64,000 bases of DNA, from contig JAFMSR010000009.1 of NCBI GenBank assembly GCA_022818135.1, positions 21,144,115 to 21,208,114 of the forward strand. Reading direction: 5' to 3'. The notes below the pieces were generated by a model. That model saw only the letters and a list, made by a program, of their open reading frames with translations, did no database searches and was not told where the DNA came from. Shown piece after piece: positions 36,322 through 46,173 of the stretch (positions within the stretch are counted from its first letter, which is position 1; each line of letters starts with the position of its first letter). The stretch is from Saxidomus purpurata (lineage: Eukaryota; Mollusca; Bivalvia; Venerida; Veneridae). A program made the translations under genes and the position numbers.

Positions 36322-38835
36322 ACATCAATTCAATTCAATTCAAATCGTTTATTATGATTCAGGCCTCCAGCCTATACACATGAACATTTTATACGTCTAT
36401 ACATAATAGCATAATGGACACAGTGGTTATAAATATCAGTATGCATTCAATATAAATAAATGAATAACATATCAAGAAAAAAAGCAAGAAAAATAGTCAT
36501 ATTTTTGATAATTACAGATTATGCATACAAAGTTATGATTTACTATATACATCCTAGACATTCGTTTCTCCTTTACCATGTATCTTGTCGAAACGAAAAG
36601 CAAGAAAGACATGATCAGGAGAGTAATAGCTAAACAATACTGATCAATAAAAAGGATCATAATTGTACTTGAAGAATACTTGACCTTAATTTAAAAGCAT
36701 AGTATATGTAGATTGCTAAGTCTTTAATTGTTTGATCATTTGCTGTTGACATCAGTATATTGAATTTGTTTAAAGTAGGGTTTTCATAAAACTTTCTTTT
36801 AATATAAGTTTCTCGAAGGTTACAATAGAGGGGGCAAATAAGCACAAAATGGTATTCATTCTCAACTTGATTAGAACAATTAAAACAAAACCTCTGTTCT
36901 CTAGGAATTCCGATATGACGCCCCTTTTCGATCATTAGCGAATGTGATGATGTGCGTAAAGAAGCGAAAGCAAATCTAAATTTCTTTATATTTAAAATAT
37001 CAAGGTATCTCTCACATTTAAAAATGTATTTAAAATTTGTGTATGAAATTAATTTTGCGTTTGTATTACACTCGTTCGACCACTCCTGAAAATACTGATC
37101 TTTTAATCTTTGTTCTAGTTGAAATAAAAATAACTTTGATTTGCCACACCTTGGTTTTCCCATACATAACCGAAACCATCCCTATATAAATGAAGCCTAA
37201 CTTTTGAAACCCAATTAGTATGCCCTTGACTGTCATAATATATTAACATTTGGTAACATTTTTTAACATATCTAAAATCTGGCATAGTTAAAATTTTCAG
37301 CCAATATTTTATACATCTCTTAGAGGCAAGTATCTGCATAGAGTGTCTTCCACAATCTCCTGTTACAGCTGCATTGCACGATTTTAATGGAACTGACATA
37401 AACCTTTTACATGCATATAAATGAACTTTTTCTATATCATACATATAATCTAACCCCCATAATTCAGATCCATACAACAAAATAGGTGCTATTTTCGTAT
37501 CAAATAATTTAAAAAACACTTCTTTTGACATTGGCATTAAGTGATTTAATGATGATAAAAAAGACACTAGGACTCTTTTGGCTTTATTAGCCACATTTTC
37601 TACCATTTTATACATAGAAAGCTTATTACTAAATAACAATCCAACGTAGCAAAACCCGTTAACAGTTTGTACTTGGTCACCATTATACACCCATTTCTCA
37701 TGTCGAGACAAGGGTCCACCGTTTTTAAAAACCAAAATCTTAGTTTTCTGAATATTGACGTTTACTTTCCATTCATTACAATAATTAGATAGGATATTTA
37801 ATTGTTGTTGTAATCCATTTACAGTATCTGCTGTCAAAGCTACATCGTCGGCAAAAAGCAATATTAAGACTTGTACAAGATCTGGTGTCAGCTGTATACC
37901 AGAAATGCAACTATTTGCTAGAGCAGTATATAATTCGTTTATAAACAAGGAGAAAAGAATTGGACTTAAATTACAGCCCTGACGCAATCCTATAGGGCAA
38001 TCAAATTCATCACTATAGGACGAGTTACTACGGACACGAGCTTTAACTGAGTCATAGATACTCTTAATAGATTGCAACAAACGGCCTTTAACACCATTTG
38101 TTACAAGTACAATGAATAATTTAGATCTGTCGACACTATCAAAAGCTTTTTTAAAGTCAACAAAAGCCACATACAACTTTCTACGTTTTTTACATAGATG
38201 TTTATGAGCTAGGGAATATAAAATAAAACCGTTATCAATTGTAGAATATCCTGCACGAAAACCTCCTTGAGACTCTGTAATTTTATTAAATGCATTAGAA
38301 AAAAAAGTAAGGCGTTTATTTAGAATATTTACATATACCTTACATAAGATTTGCAATAATGCTATACCCCTATAGTTGTCAGGATTATTTATAGGTCCCT
38401 TTTTATGCACAGGAACTAGTACACTAAGAGACCACTTTTCAGGGAAAACACCACTACAAAAGATTCTGTTAAAAATCTTACGTATATAGGGCAACAACAA
38501 ATCAATTGCTGCAATTAAATGTTCAGGCACTAAGTACCCTGCAGCTGCTTTATTCCTATTTAGGTCACTAACAGCACCTATGATCTCATCATCAGAAATT
38601 TCATCATTGAATAAACAATTCTCACTCTCATTCAGCATGCTCAGAGTTTCATGGTTTGCATTTATATGTATATCATCAAGTAAATTGCTATCCTCATGTA
38701 TAGTTGATTGAAAAACATTTTTAAAATGATCATGCCATTGAGATACAGATATTCGAGGGTTTTCATTCGCTGAGCTTTCAGAAGCTCTTATTTTTGCCCA
38801 GAACTGTTTTGGATTTCTAACAGACGACATCAATT
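36322..38835 (-). mobile_element. 5'-truncated FADD LINE with (GAATT)n tail
   Basis: A 2.5 kb minus-strand non-LTR retrotransposon. It contains RT and a C-terminal cysteine motif, ends in a GAATTGAATTGAATTGATG tail, and has no endonuclease. The word ACATCAATT occurs at both outer ends (36322-36330 and 38827-38835), a candidate 9 bp target-site duplication. If so, truncation happened at insertion. One frameshift near 37115-37163 separates the RT from the C-terminal part. It lies antisense in the putative 13 kb intron of the HEPN/Death gene. Confidence 0.85.
36657..38833 (-). pseudogene. LINE RT plus C-terminal zinc motif (one frameshift)
   Basis: The first frame (38833-37115, 572 codons) has the RT blocks NPKQFW, VLVPVHKKGPINNPDNYRGI, GGFRAGYSTIDN, FVDFKKAFDSVDR, GLRQGCNLSPILFSLFINEL and LLFADDVALTAD, so the catalytic aspartates are intact. 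Thumb and ACKRFMSVPL-type regions follow. The second frame (37163-36657) continues with QLEQRLKDQYFQEW and a C.NC....E.EYH....C motif (CFNCSNQVENEYHFVLICP). A small indel within the 37115-37163 overlap splits them. Otherwise it is the best-preserved ORF in the window, so insertion is fairly recent. Confidence 0.9.
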
Positions 38836-39691
38836 AAATTTCTTACACTTAAATGAAAATAATAAAATAATGGTGAAAGTAATTGAATGAAAAATACGAG
38901 TGAGTGCCAATTTTATGTATACGCCGGGACGCAAAAAAGATTGAAATTCAATGACTACTTTGGTTTTAAAATTACTTGTAGCCTTTACTGGCGAAATAGA
39001 CCATTATTTGCTCGAAACAAATTCTTAACGACAAGCCTATGTCGAAAGTAAATGCTATCAATAAAGAGCAGTTTTGCAACTGACAAGGCATTTTCGTGAA
39101 ATGCGACACAAAAACGAATGAAATGCATACTTCAATACTGATTTACACTAAAAAGAACATCATAATATACATGTAATTTATTATCCATTTTTGAGTATTC
39201 TAACATGATAATGAAACGTTAAAGTTTGTTTTGTAACTTTGTGATAGCTTACACGCATATATGTTTGTTGTAAATTGTCAATTCCTTATGATACCACATT
39301 TAATGTAAAAAAATAATGTTTTAATATTTAAAATTTTCATATTCTAACGCATTTTCGTTGTACTGTCGGTTCTATTTGGTAACGTAGAACGGTGTTTAAA
39401 TTGTCGCAGACAAGCGGATAAACGGACGGAACCAAGCAAAGCTAATGACCCCAACTGTCTTTGACCGGTACCTGTAATAAAGTACATTTAATCTCTAAAA
39501 ATCTTTAAACACAGCACTCACCAAAAGCCAGATTCAGAAGAAGGAATTTTCCAACTAATTGAAAAGGAAGCAGATAAAGTACACACTGCAGTGTAAATAT
39601 TAACTATAAAGGCAACGCTTTGCCAATTGCAAATGCACAATCATATGACGACACAATATTTTATCAACGTTGTATTTTTAATTTGTTACAG
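38836..39691. other. Non-coding stretch
   Basis: No exon or element recognised. It ends with acceptor TTTTTAATTTGTTACAG. Confidence 0.45.
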
Positions 39692-39796
39692 ATGACAAGT
39701 TCCACAGACGATTAATATGGGACAACGTTTTTGCTTTTATGGCAAGGATTATTCCTGTGCGCAACTTCAAACTTTTCTTTCTAATCCTATACGGCG
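39692..39796 (+). CDS. Exon: Death-domain N-terminal part
   Basis: A 105 nt exon from acceptor TTTGTTACAG to donor GGCG|GTAAGT. The first two bases complete a codon begun upstream, and one base is left for the next exon. It encodes a helical segment (DDKFHRRLIWDNVFAFMARI, then IPVRNFKLFFLILYG) that fits helices 1-2 of a Death fold, weak on its own but contiguous with the next exon. A preceding exon ending in phase 1 is required; 26426-26758 would fit. Confidence 0.65.
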
Positions 39797-40255
39797 GTAA
39801 GTGTGGTATGTATTCTTCACCTGTGGTACGGACCTATATATCCACTGGACTGGCCGTTGACTTTCCAAACATCGATAAAACGAAAATCTATTATCCTATG
39901 TACACGCTCGGTGATTTCCGGGAAATTTTCGCCTGTTTTGTTCTTCTATTATAAAAATTAATCGCTCAATAGAAAACCATTACTCAAAAGGGTCAACCGA
40001 GGAACTTTTGTGCGAAATAATTTCAAAATCGGTCAAGCCGTTTTTTTTCGGGAGAGGCGTTTAAGATTTGTTTTATTTTTAACTATGGCGGACATCTTGT
40101 GCAACGGAGCGGATCGGTTCAGTTAACTTTGAAATAGAGTCACATGAGTGTGAACTCATTTCAAAATCATTACATCAGTTAAAGAGATGTTGTTTAAACA
40201 ACATTCGATTTTAGTTAAATCATATTAAATGCTATGAAGTCGCACTTTTGTTACT

Positions 40256-40362
40256 ATTTTGCTCAGGATAGTGTTCTTAGCTCAAAATGTTTTAAGAATT
40301 TCAAGACTTTGTTATGTTACCGTTAATTTTATCTGATCAAATCTAAAAATATTCCTGTACAA
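40256..40362. repeat. Duplicated intron segment, copy 1
   Basis: The block TTTGCTCAGGATAGTGTTCTTAGCTCAAAATGTT..ATCTAAAAATATTCCTGTACA is repeated in the same orientation at 42918-43039. It precedes the acceptor of the next exon. Confidence 0.8.
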
Positions 40363-40445
40363 ATGGCAGTAAGATTTGAAGTATAAATTCCAGTTTAGTG
40401 ACTAAAATCTCTTATAGTTTCGTCTAAATATAATTCTATTTATAG

Positions 40446-40663
40446 ATTTTGAACACGACCTGCAAGGAAGTTCTATCTCGAATATCATAGAGCAGGTCAA
40501 CAACGAAGCTAAAGGTTTGAGATTTGAGTCAATTATTGTCCTTCAATTCCAAAAATGGAAGCAGCTTATGGGAAAACAAGCCAGTGTCCAGCACATAATA
40601 TCTGCATTAACAGAAATGGGATACAGTGAAATAATACAGAGGCTTGAAGAATTCATGAGGTAA
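40446..40663 (+). CDS. Exon: Death-domain C-terminal part
   Basis: Acceptor CTATTTATAG joins in phase to 39796 (G|AT, Asp). The product reads DFEHDLQGSSISNIIEQ, then FESIIVLQFQKWKQLMGKQ, ASVQHIISALTEMGYSEII and QRLEEFMR. The W-K-x-x-x-G-x-x-A-x-V-x-x-x-x-x-A-L-x-x-M-G pattern is the hallmark of helices 4-6 of Death domains (Fas/p75/NLR adaptor type). It ends either at TAA (40661-40663) or, through donor ATGAG|GTAATC after 40659, splices in phase 2 to 43574. Death domains form homotypic oligomers in cell-death and NF-kB signalling. Confidence 0.75.
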
Positions 40664-40927
40664 TCGTGCGTTTTTATGTACTAAACAGTCAACTTCGATG
40701 CTCACAAAACGTTAATGAATGAATAGCTAGCAATGCATACTATGATCAAACTGCAGATATTTGTACTGTTCGCAGTAGCAAAGTCACTTTGTCACCAGCA
40801 ATGATACAGTTAGTGAACAATCGATTCAAAGTGCTAAGAGCGATACACGTATGTTTAAAGAAATGACAAAATAATCATTTTCAAAACATATCTTGTTTTT
40901 TTCTTTGATTGTTTATACAATAATTAT

Positions 40928-41222
40928 AGTCCCGGCCATCCCGGGGTATCTGCCTAGGTAAACAAGCACAGAGTGAATAGAGCCAGATGCAGATACAAGA
41001 AAATCCGGGTACCAAACCCTAGTTCTTTTTACGAATAGATCCCTTGCTTTTTTAGGCGATAATTGTATAGCACCGTACATACCTCTGGGTGTCTAACCTG
41101 TTCATCTCTAGATAGGTGGGAAACACTGAAAACCGTTTCTGAAATTTCCAGTGACCCGGCCAGCATTCGAACAAGGGACCTCCATTGGTAGTCCAGAGTA
41201 TTAGTCACTCAAACACCGCCCA
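40928..41222 (-). mobile_element. tRNA-derived SINE, family 1, copy 1
   Basis: The minus strand reads a tRNA-like head with B box (TTGTTCGAATGCTGG). The body, CAGTGTTTCCCACCTATCTAGAGATGAACAGGTTAGAC..AGAGGTATG..GGATCTATTCGTAAAAAG..GGTACCCGG, matches the plus-strand SINE at 54613-54962. The 5' head is degraded. Confidence 0.8.
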
Positions 41223-41799
41223 CACTTACAGTTATCTGATTTTTTTTTAAAACAAAAATCGGTTAAATGTCATTAAGTTAAATACCATTTTATCTTGACT
41301 TGAATTAAACAACATATGGAATTTTTATCCGATCTCAGAGAAACGGACAGAAAACCAAAACACACATGAAAGTACAAAAAAAAGTAAATACAATATTATT
41401 TTATTCTTGTTATCTTAATGTTTCTATCATTTGCACGATTTGCCATACACCATTAGTGTAAGCACATGTGTACCGTCATATTTACACTATTGGATAATCA
41501 ATGTCTCTGTTAGGTTTCACGCGACTTAATGATCAGATTTTGTTATACAGAAACAAATTCAATATCACTAGAAGAATGACAGAAATGTGTAAGCTTTCAT
41601 TGTCAGTATAAAAATTATGACTAAGATTATATACAGTTTCTTTCATTTTTACAGGTAAACACAAGTGAATAAACACAATAATCATTTATTTTATGTTTTC
41701 CAGTGAATTATAAAGTTTTCTCAGTGAAATAAAATTGATAATCCACAGTTTTGAATCAGTGGATTACCATTTTTATTTTTCACTGTTTTTGCAATCTTT
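41223..41799. other. Non-coding spacer
   Basis: Putative intron or intergenic DNA between the Death exon and downstream repeats. Nothing recognised. Confidence 0.4.
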
Positions 41800-42119
41800 A
41801 GCCCGGATTTCCGTCAAAAAGTATATCGAGCGTTATTAATGCTGGAGACCATGCGACGATGACGTCGTTTAAATGACGTCATTTGTTCTATGTTTTCTGA
41901 TGACGTTTCCCGCGATTTTCGATGTTTTATAGAAACAAACTCAATAAAAATAAAGTTTTAACCATAAAATAAACAGAAAAAGTGTTGGTATCGGTGTAAG
42001 TTCACGTTAATTTCACTCGTGAACACCAAAAGTAGTTATTTTCACTCGTGGCTGCGCCACTCGTGAAAATATCACTTTTGGTGCCCACTCGGTGAAATTA
42101 TAACGTGATCTTACACCGA
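41800..42119 (+). repeat. CRE-containing repeat, copy 2, with long hairpin
   Basis: The left part (41800-41990) matches the repeat at 14285. The right part (41992-42119) is an imperfect palindrome with ~60 bp arms around GGCTGCGCC: GTGTAAGTTCACGTTAATTTCACTCGTGAACACCAAAAGTAG pairs with a diverged reverse complement. The word TTTCACTCGTGGCTGCGCCACTCGTGAAAA makes a stable stem. Confidence 0.75.
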
Positions 42120-42159
42120 AAACAACAATTATCCTCTATATAATCATCAACTTTCAGAA

Positions 42160-42672
42160 ACCCGCCATTGTTCCCTGGTCAGCTACTAGATGAAAACAGC
42201 ACGGCCTCGATTTATCGAGGACGCTTCTACAAGGTAACCCAGAATCATTTTTGGTTTTCCCTGTTATACACATTGTACAGTACTGTATTTATATTTCATT
42301 GCTGGTATTGCTTTGTTTATTTCTGTTTCAAGGTCTTGTCCTTGGTACACAATAATTTTCGATCCACATCATCAGATATCGCTTGAAGTTGAACAAAGCG
42401 CAGATTGAATTATTTTTATTGTTCTCTTAAACAATTGATATTGTTGACCATGTGCTTATTTTTCATTTAACGTACGTTTTATAATAAAACAGACTTCCCT
42501 GCCACCCATATATTTGTGAATCATTAATTCTGTGTCATATACTAAATTTCGTCCTATGCACATTTCGACCCGCGCTTTAGGTAAGGTTCAGCGTAAATCA
42601 CGAAGGTCAAAAGTTGTTTTTAGGGGAGTTAATCTATAGCCCCCAGGCCTTCAGTGCTCACAGCGCTTTGAT
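42160..42672 (+). mobile_element. Interspersed element, copy 2
   Basis: Matches 49629-50666 from CGATTTATCGAGGACGC through CATTGTACAGTACTGTATTT to CAGGCCTTCAGTGCTCACAGCGCTTTGATT. The ORF at 42168 is a by-product, since the same frame recurs in copy 3. Confidence 0.75.
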
Positions 42673-42917
42673 TCTGAAAGGTCCCTTGCATTCCAAGATG
42701 CTCTTATGTTGTTACAATCAGCGAACGTCATTCAAATGATGAAGTAACAATCTAATGTAGGACATGAATTAAGTAAAATACAGGTGAAATAGTCCTTCTG
42801 TTTTTAAGGTGCATATCTTTCAAGAATACATGATCTATTGCATATGCAGGATAAACAGAAACATCAATCAAATGTTTTTCCTTTTTCTACTCCACACTCT
42901 AACAATATGAATTGTTA

Positions 42918-43039
42918 CTTTTTTGCTTAGGATATTGTTCTTAGCTCATAATGTTAAGGTCAAGCAGTGGTTTTAGATTTTTAAGACTTTGTTATGTTAT
43001 CGTTAATTACATCTGATCAGATCTAAAAATATTCCTGTA
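42918..43039. repeat. Duplicated intron segment, copy 2
   Basis: Second copy of 40256-40362 with a ~15 bp insertion. It ends exactly where the outer inverted-repeat arm starts (43040), suggesting that an element inserted there. Confidence 0.75.
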
Positions 43040-43401
43040 CAGTGTGTACTTTTCTTAATTTTTTTTTATAGAAGTGAACCAAATGCCTGGGCTCCGAAGT
43101 CAAGCGAGAGGTCATGTGTGTTTTAACTCGGCAAAAGTTCATTCTTTGATGGATAAGTCCCCGATAACCACTTCTCGGTAGATTATGTTGTTATCTTAAA
43201 GAACAAAATACTTAATGTTGATATATGTACAGGAAATGGGCAAAAAAGCCACTTACACGAAATATGCTCTGTGCGGTCCATATACAAGTGTTCAATGACA
43301 CGTTTCTGTCCCTGTACGGTTCGTATATGCATAAAAACTGTACGGTGCGTAACAAAGTTTGAACAAAATTACTGTTCGGTCCGTAGATGAAACCGTACTG
43401 A
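43040..43401 (+). repeat. Outer inverted repeat, left arm
   Basis: Blocks 43040-43105 (CAGTGTGTACTTTTCTTAA..GAAGTGAACCAAATGCC..GCTCCGAAGTCAAG) and 43328-43401 (GCGTAACAAAGTTTGAACAAAATTA..GGTCCGTAGATGAAAC) are reverse complements, in order, of 52178-52028. The left arm has ~220 bp extra between the blocks. It begins CAGTG and its partner ends CACTG. No clear target-site duplication. Confidence 0.75.
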
Positions 43402-43503
43402 CGGATTCTTGGAATATATTTATTATAATTTGAAGCTAAAATAAACAAACAGTGCGTACATGAGCGTATTGCGTAACTTTATTCTTGAAATGATATCGGT
43501 AAT

Positions 43504-43581
43504 GAAAATGATCACAATAAATCATATTTTTCAGGGTTCACTGAAAATGATCAAAATAATTCATATTTTTCAGGGATCACT
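43504..43581. repeat. 39 bp duplication containing a splice acceptor
   Basis: GAAAATGATCAMAATAAWTCATATTTTTCAGGGWTCACT occurs twice in tandem with a 39 bp period, so the candidate acceptor of the terminal exon is duplicated (AG at 43533-43534 and 43572-43573). Confidence 0.85.
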
Positions 43582-43616
43582 CATTCAATCCAGAGGAGCG
43601 AATGCGTGGTAAATGA
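43574..43616 (+). CDS. Candidate terminal exon after the Death domain
   Basis: Acceptor CATATTTTTCAG joins in phase 2 to donor 40659 (AG|G, Arg) and gives DHSFNPEERMRGK then TGA (43614-43616). This is a short charged tail following the last Death helix. If the alternative stop at 40661 is used, this exon is not coding. Another frame (ITHSIQRSECVVNDGQGSLE, open to TAG near 43681) is possible if it belongs to a different transcript. Confidence 0.4.
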
Positions 43617-44404
43617 CGGACAAGGAAGTCTAGAAAGGTATCTAAGAAGTTTGAAGCTACCAGGAATCAATTGCCAGTACTAGAACACCACAAAGGATGT
43701 GAAGCAAAAATATTGCCGCATGTCCGCCGTGGACTAAAACTTGACAATGTAGAAGGTTGAATACGCATGCAGAATAATCATCGAACGAAAACAATTTACG
43801 AAAGAATTGAGACCGGTAATACGTCGACTCTTCTACTTGTTTGAACATACTTATGGCCAGGTAGTCCGTATACTTATAGCATTGTCAGTGCACATGGTGT
43901 TAGAATATGAAGTTATCATTGACTGTAAAAACACTTAAAATATGCGATTGTTGGTACTATGCCATGAGACAAACATAATTATATTAAACGTATTGTTTTA
44001 TTTCACTAGATTGTTTTTTGCATACATCATTTGAATGTACTTTTCCCATTTCATATACCGACTGATTATTGTTTACTCAGAAATATGTTCTTAATAGATT
44101 TACATATGTATGTATGATATATAAATCACAAGGAAAGAAAATATGGCTATATGTTATGGCACATGTAGTACATGTTAAACAATATTAATAACATAACAAT
44201 AAGCAAATGAAAATAAATAATTTTATAATAGAATGATATTGTTTGTAAAAAATTAACATACAACTCTCTTTACATTTAAACTACAGCCATCTCACTGATC
44301 GTGATTCTTAACCCGATTCACTAAATGATACTTTAAGGAGAATAATCCAATAAATGACCACAGTACTGTCTTGAATAATAAATTAATTCTTATCCATTTT
44401 ATGT
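43617..44404. other. Possible 3' UTR or spacer
   Basis: No gene recognised. AATAAATAAT-type words near 44210 could serve as a polyadenylation signal, but the sequence is AT-rich and this is weak. Confidence 0.3.
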
Positions 44405-44640
44405 ACAGTAGTCGGAACGTAACAGTTGTCAAAATTTGCGTATATCGTGCGTATAACGTGCGTGCAACGTGCGTATAACGTGCGTGCACTCATCGTGTAT
44501 TTTGTCAATCGTATATCGTGTATCATATCGTATCATTCATCGTGCAACGTGCACCATATACTATACACGATACACGATATACGATTCGCGATGCACGATA
44601 ATCCATACGGTATACGTACGATTCGATGGTGTATTTCGTA
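44405..44640 (+). repeat. 27 bp terminal inverted repeat with subterminal CGTG array, left
   Basis: ACAGTAGTCGGAACGTAACA and seven more bases (44405-44431) are the perfect reverse complement of 50925-50951. Inward lie tandem CGTGCGTATAACGTGCG-like words, then a near-perfect 18 bp hairpin (AATCGTATATCGTGTATC..GATACACGATATACGATT). This looks like a transposon end with transposase-binding-site-like subterminal repeats. Confidence 0.8.
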
Positions 44641-44977
44641 GTTAATCGTTTTACTTAGCGTGCACATCTCCCCCAAAAAGTGCTGATTTCAGTTTATATT
44701 ATTTGGTGTAGTTGCGAGCGAGAAAGACTTCCGGGACAGGTCGAAGACATTTTCACCTCATATCCGAAATTTAGGTCTATTTTTGCAACGGAAAGGACAT
44801 CTTTTTTATCTAAACTGCTGTTGTCAATGCATTCCTTAAAGTGCAGCAGACAAGGTACGCCTGTATCGAAGCAACATATCGTGGGTATGATGTTAACAAG
44901 TGTTTTATTGGCTATATGCAAATAATACGCCGAATCAACTACACTTTTACGAAAATATTTAAAGTCCGAAGCAATCC

Positions 44978-45046
44978 AAAACGTCCCCAAAACAAAACGT
45001 CCCCAGACCAAAACGTCCCCCCATATGACCAAAATGTCCCCTATAC
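44978..45046. repeat. AAAACGTCCCC mini-array
   Basis: Four to five copies of CAAAACGTCCCC/CCAAAATGTCCCC are spaced 13-20 bp. The frames across it on both strands are repeat artefacts in this part. Confidence 0.8.
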
Positions 45047-45098
45047 TGCCTGATTGGAATAATATATCCGTTAGCTGACATAAAGAGAAAGGTAATTA

Positions 45099-45269
45099 TT
45101 AGGTATTGTCTTTGACTGAATAATTAGTTTGAGTCTCATCAAATGCCTCATTGTCATTCAAAACAGGGTCTGAATATTGTCCAAAATTAATTAAGGCCTC
45201 CAGCTGGCCCTTTGTGCGTTGTCCTCTACTCCTGCCTACCTGTTTGAACTTGAGGCTGGGGTTCGCCCC
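45099..45269 (-). CDS. Unrecognised open frame, possible terminal exon
   Basis: The minus strand is open for about 56 codons to TAA at 45099-45101, with protein-like composition (KFKQVGRSRGQRTKGQLEAL, then INFGQYSDPVLNDNEAFDE). A CCCCAG at about 45257 could be an acceptor, but it lacks a pyrimidine tract. No ATG and no known domain. It may be a piece of the DNA element bounded by the 44405/50951 inverted repeats. Confidence 0.2.
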   Translation of the reverse strand, partial: GANPSLKFKQVGRSRGQRTKGQLEALINFGQYSDPVLNDNEAFDETQTNYSVKDNT

Positions 45270-45918
45270 TTAGACTGGGGCGCCAGGAATAGATTCTCAA
45301 ATATTGAGCGAAAGTCAAGGTTTTGGTCAGTGAGATCATAAAGCACGGCTATTTTGTAAGATCCTCCTACAAGTGCCCTATGAAAACAAAATGATCAAAT
45401 CTGACATACCGCATCTCGCAAAGTTAGAAACTCAAATGATAGATCAGATATTTTTATTCTGGACATCTACATATATACACAGATGGGTCTAAAAATCCAG
45501 GCTCTGGTATATTAGCTTCAGCTGTTGTAATCCATCTAAACATGTATGTTGCCATCATAGGAAGATTGACAAATTATTGTTCCATTTATCAGGAATACTC
45601 TATAACCTGTTCCTGCATTTATACCAGAAATGATAACAATAGACACTGCATTGAGCTGTCTTTTACATCATCAACCTAAAAAACTTGCTATATTGTATAT
45701 ATTTTCAGATTCACTATCAGTTCTGTTCTCAATGAAATAAAAAAACAGTCATTCTAGACCAGAGTTATTGAATACATTATTATTATTCATAAATTTTATC
45801 AATGCCTAAAAACAGGCTTACCAGTTACCATGTTATAGTGCCCAGCTCATGTAGGTTTATGATAATATCTGGTAATGAGAGCAGATGATGCAGACAAAAG
45901 GGGCCTGGTTTAGGGGCC

Positions 45919-46173
45919 ATGATCCAGGACATACCATACTCACCCACAGAAATATATGCCGGGATTCGAACCACTATCCTGGATGGATGGTGTAGAGAAT
46001 TGAAACTTAAAACAAACACATTTTGCCGCAAAACAGTGCGACCTAGCCGTCCTATGGGATACTTGACAAATTACAAAATGGACAAATCAATCACATGTCT
46101 TAGGCTGGGCGCAAACTTACTACCAACCAGCTCGGGTTGGTACATACTTTGGGTTGACCAGGTTTGCATCTAG
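45919..46173 (+). pseudogene. LINE C-terminal domain fragment
   Basis: An open frame of about 84 codons: DIPYSPTEIYAGIRTTILD, GWCRELKLKTNTF and MDKSITCLRLGANLLPTSSG. It resembles the segment after RNase H in I-type LINEs (W..L...F...R.....LRLG...L). It is disconnected by frameshift from the RNase H part. The matching stretch at 55680-55900 in copy B is interrupted by stops. Confidence 0.65.

Noticed and set aside
42168..42386. 72-codon ORF repeated at 50092-50382, possible gene family
   Set aside because: Both lie within copies of an interspersed repeat, and the frames differ outside the shared repeat sequence.
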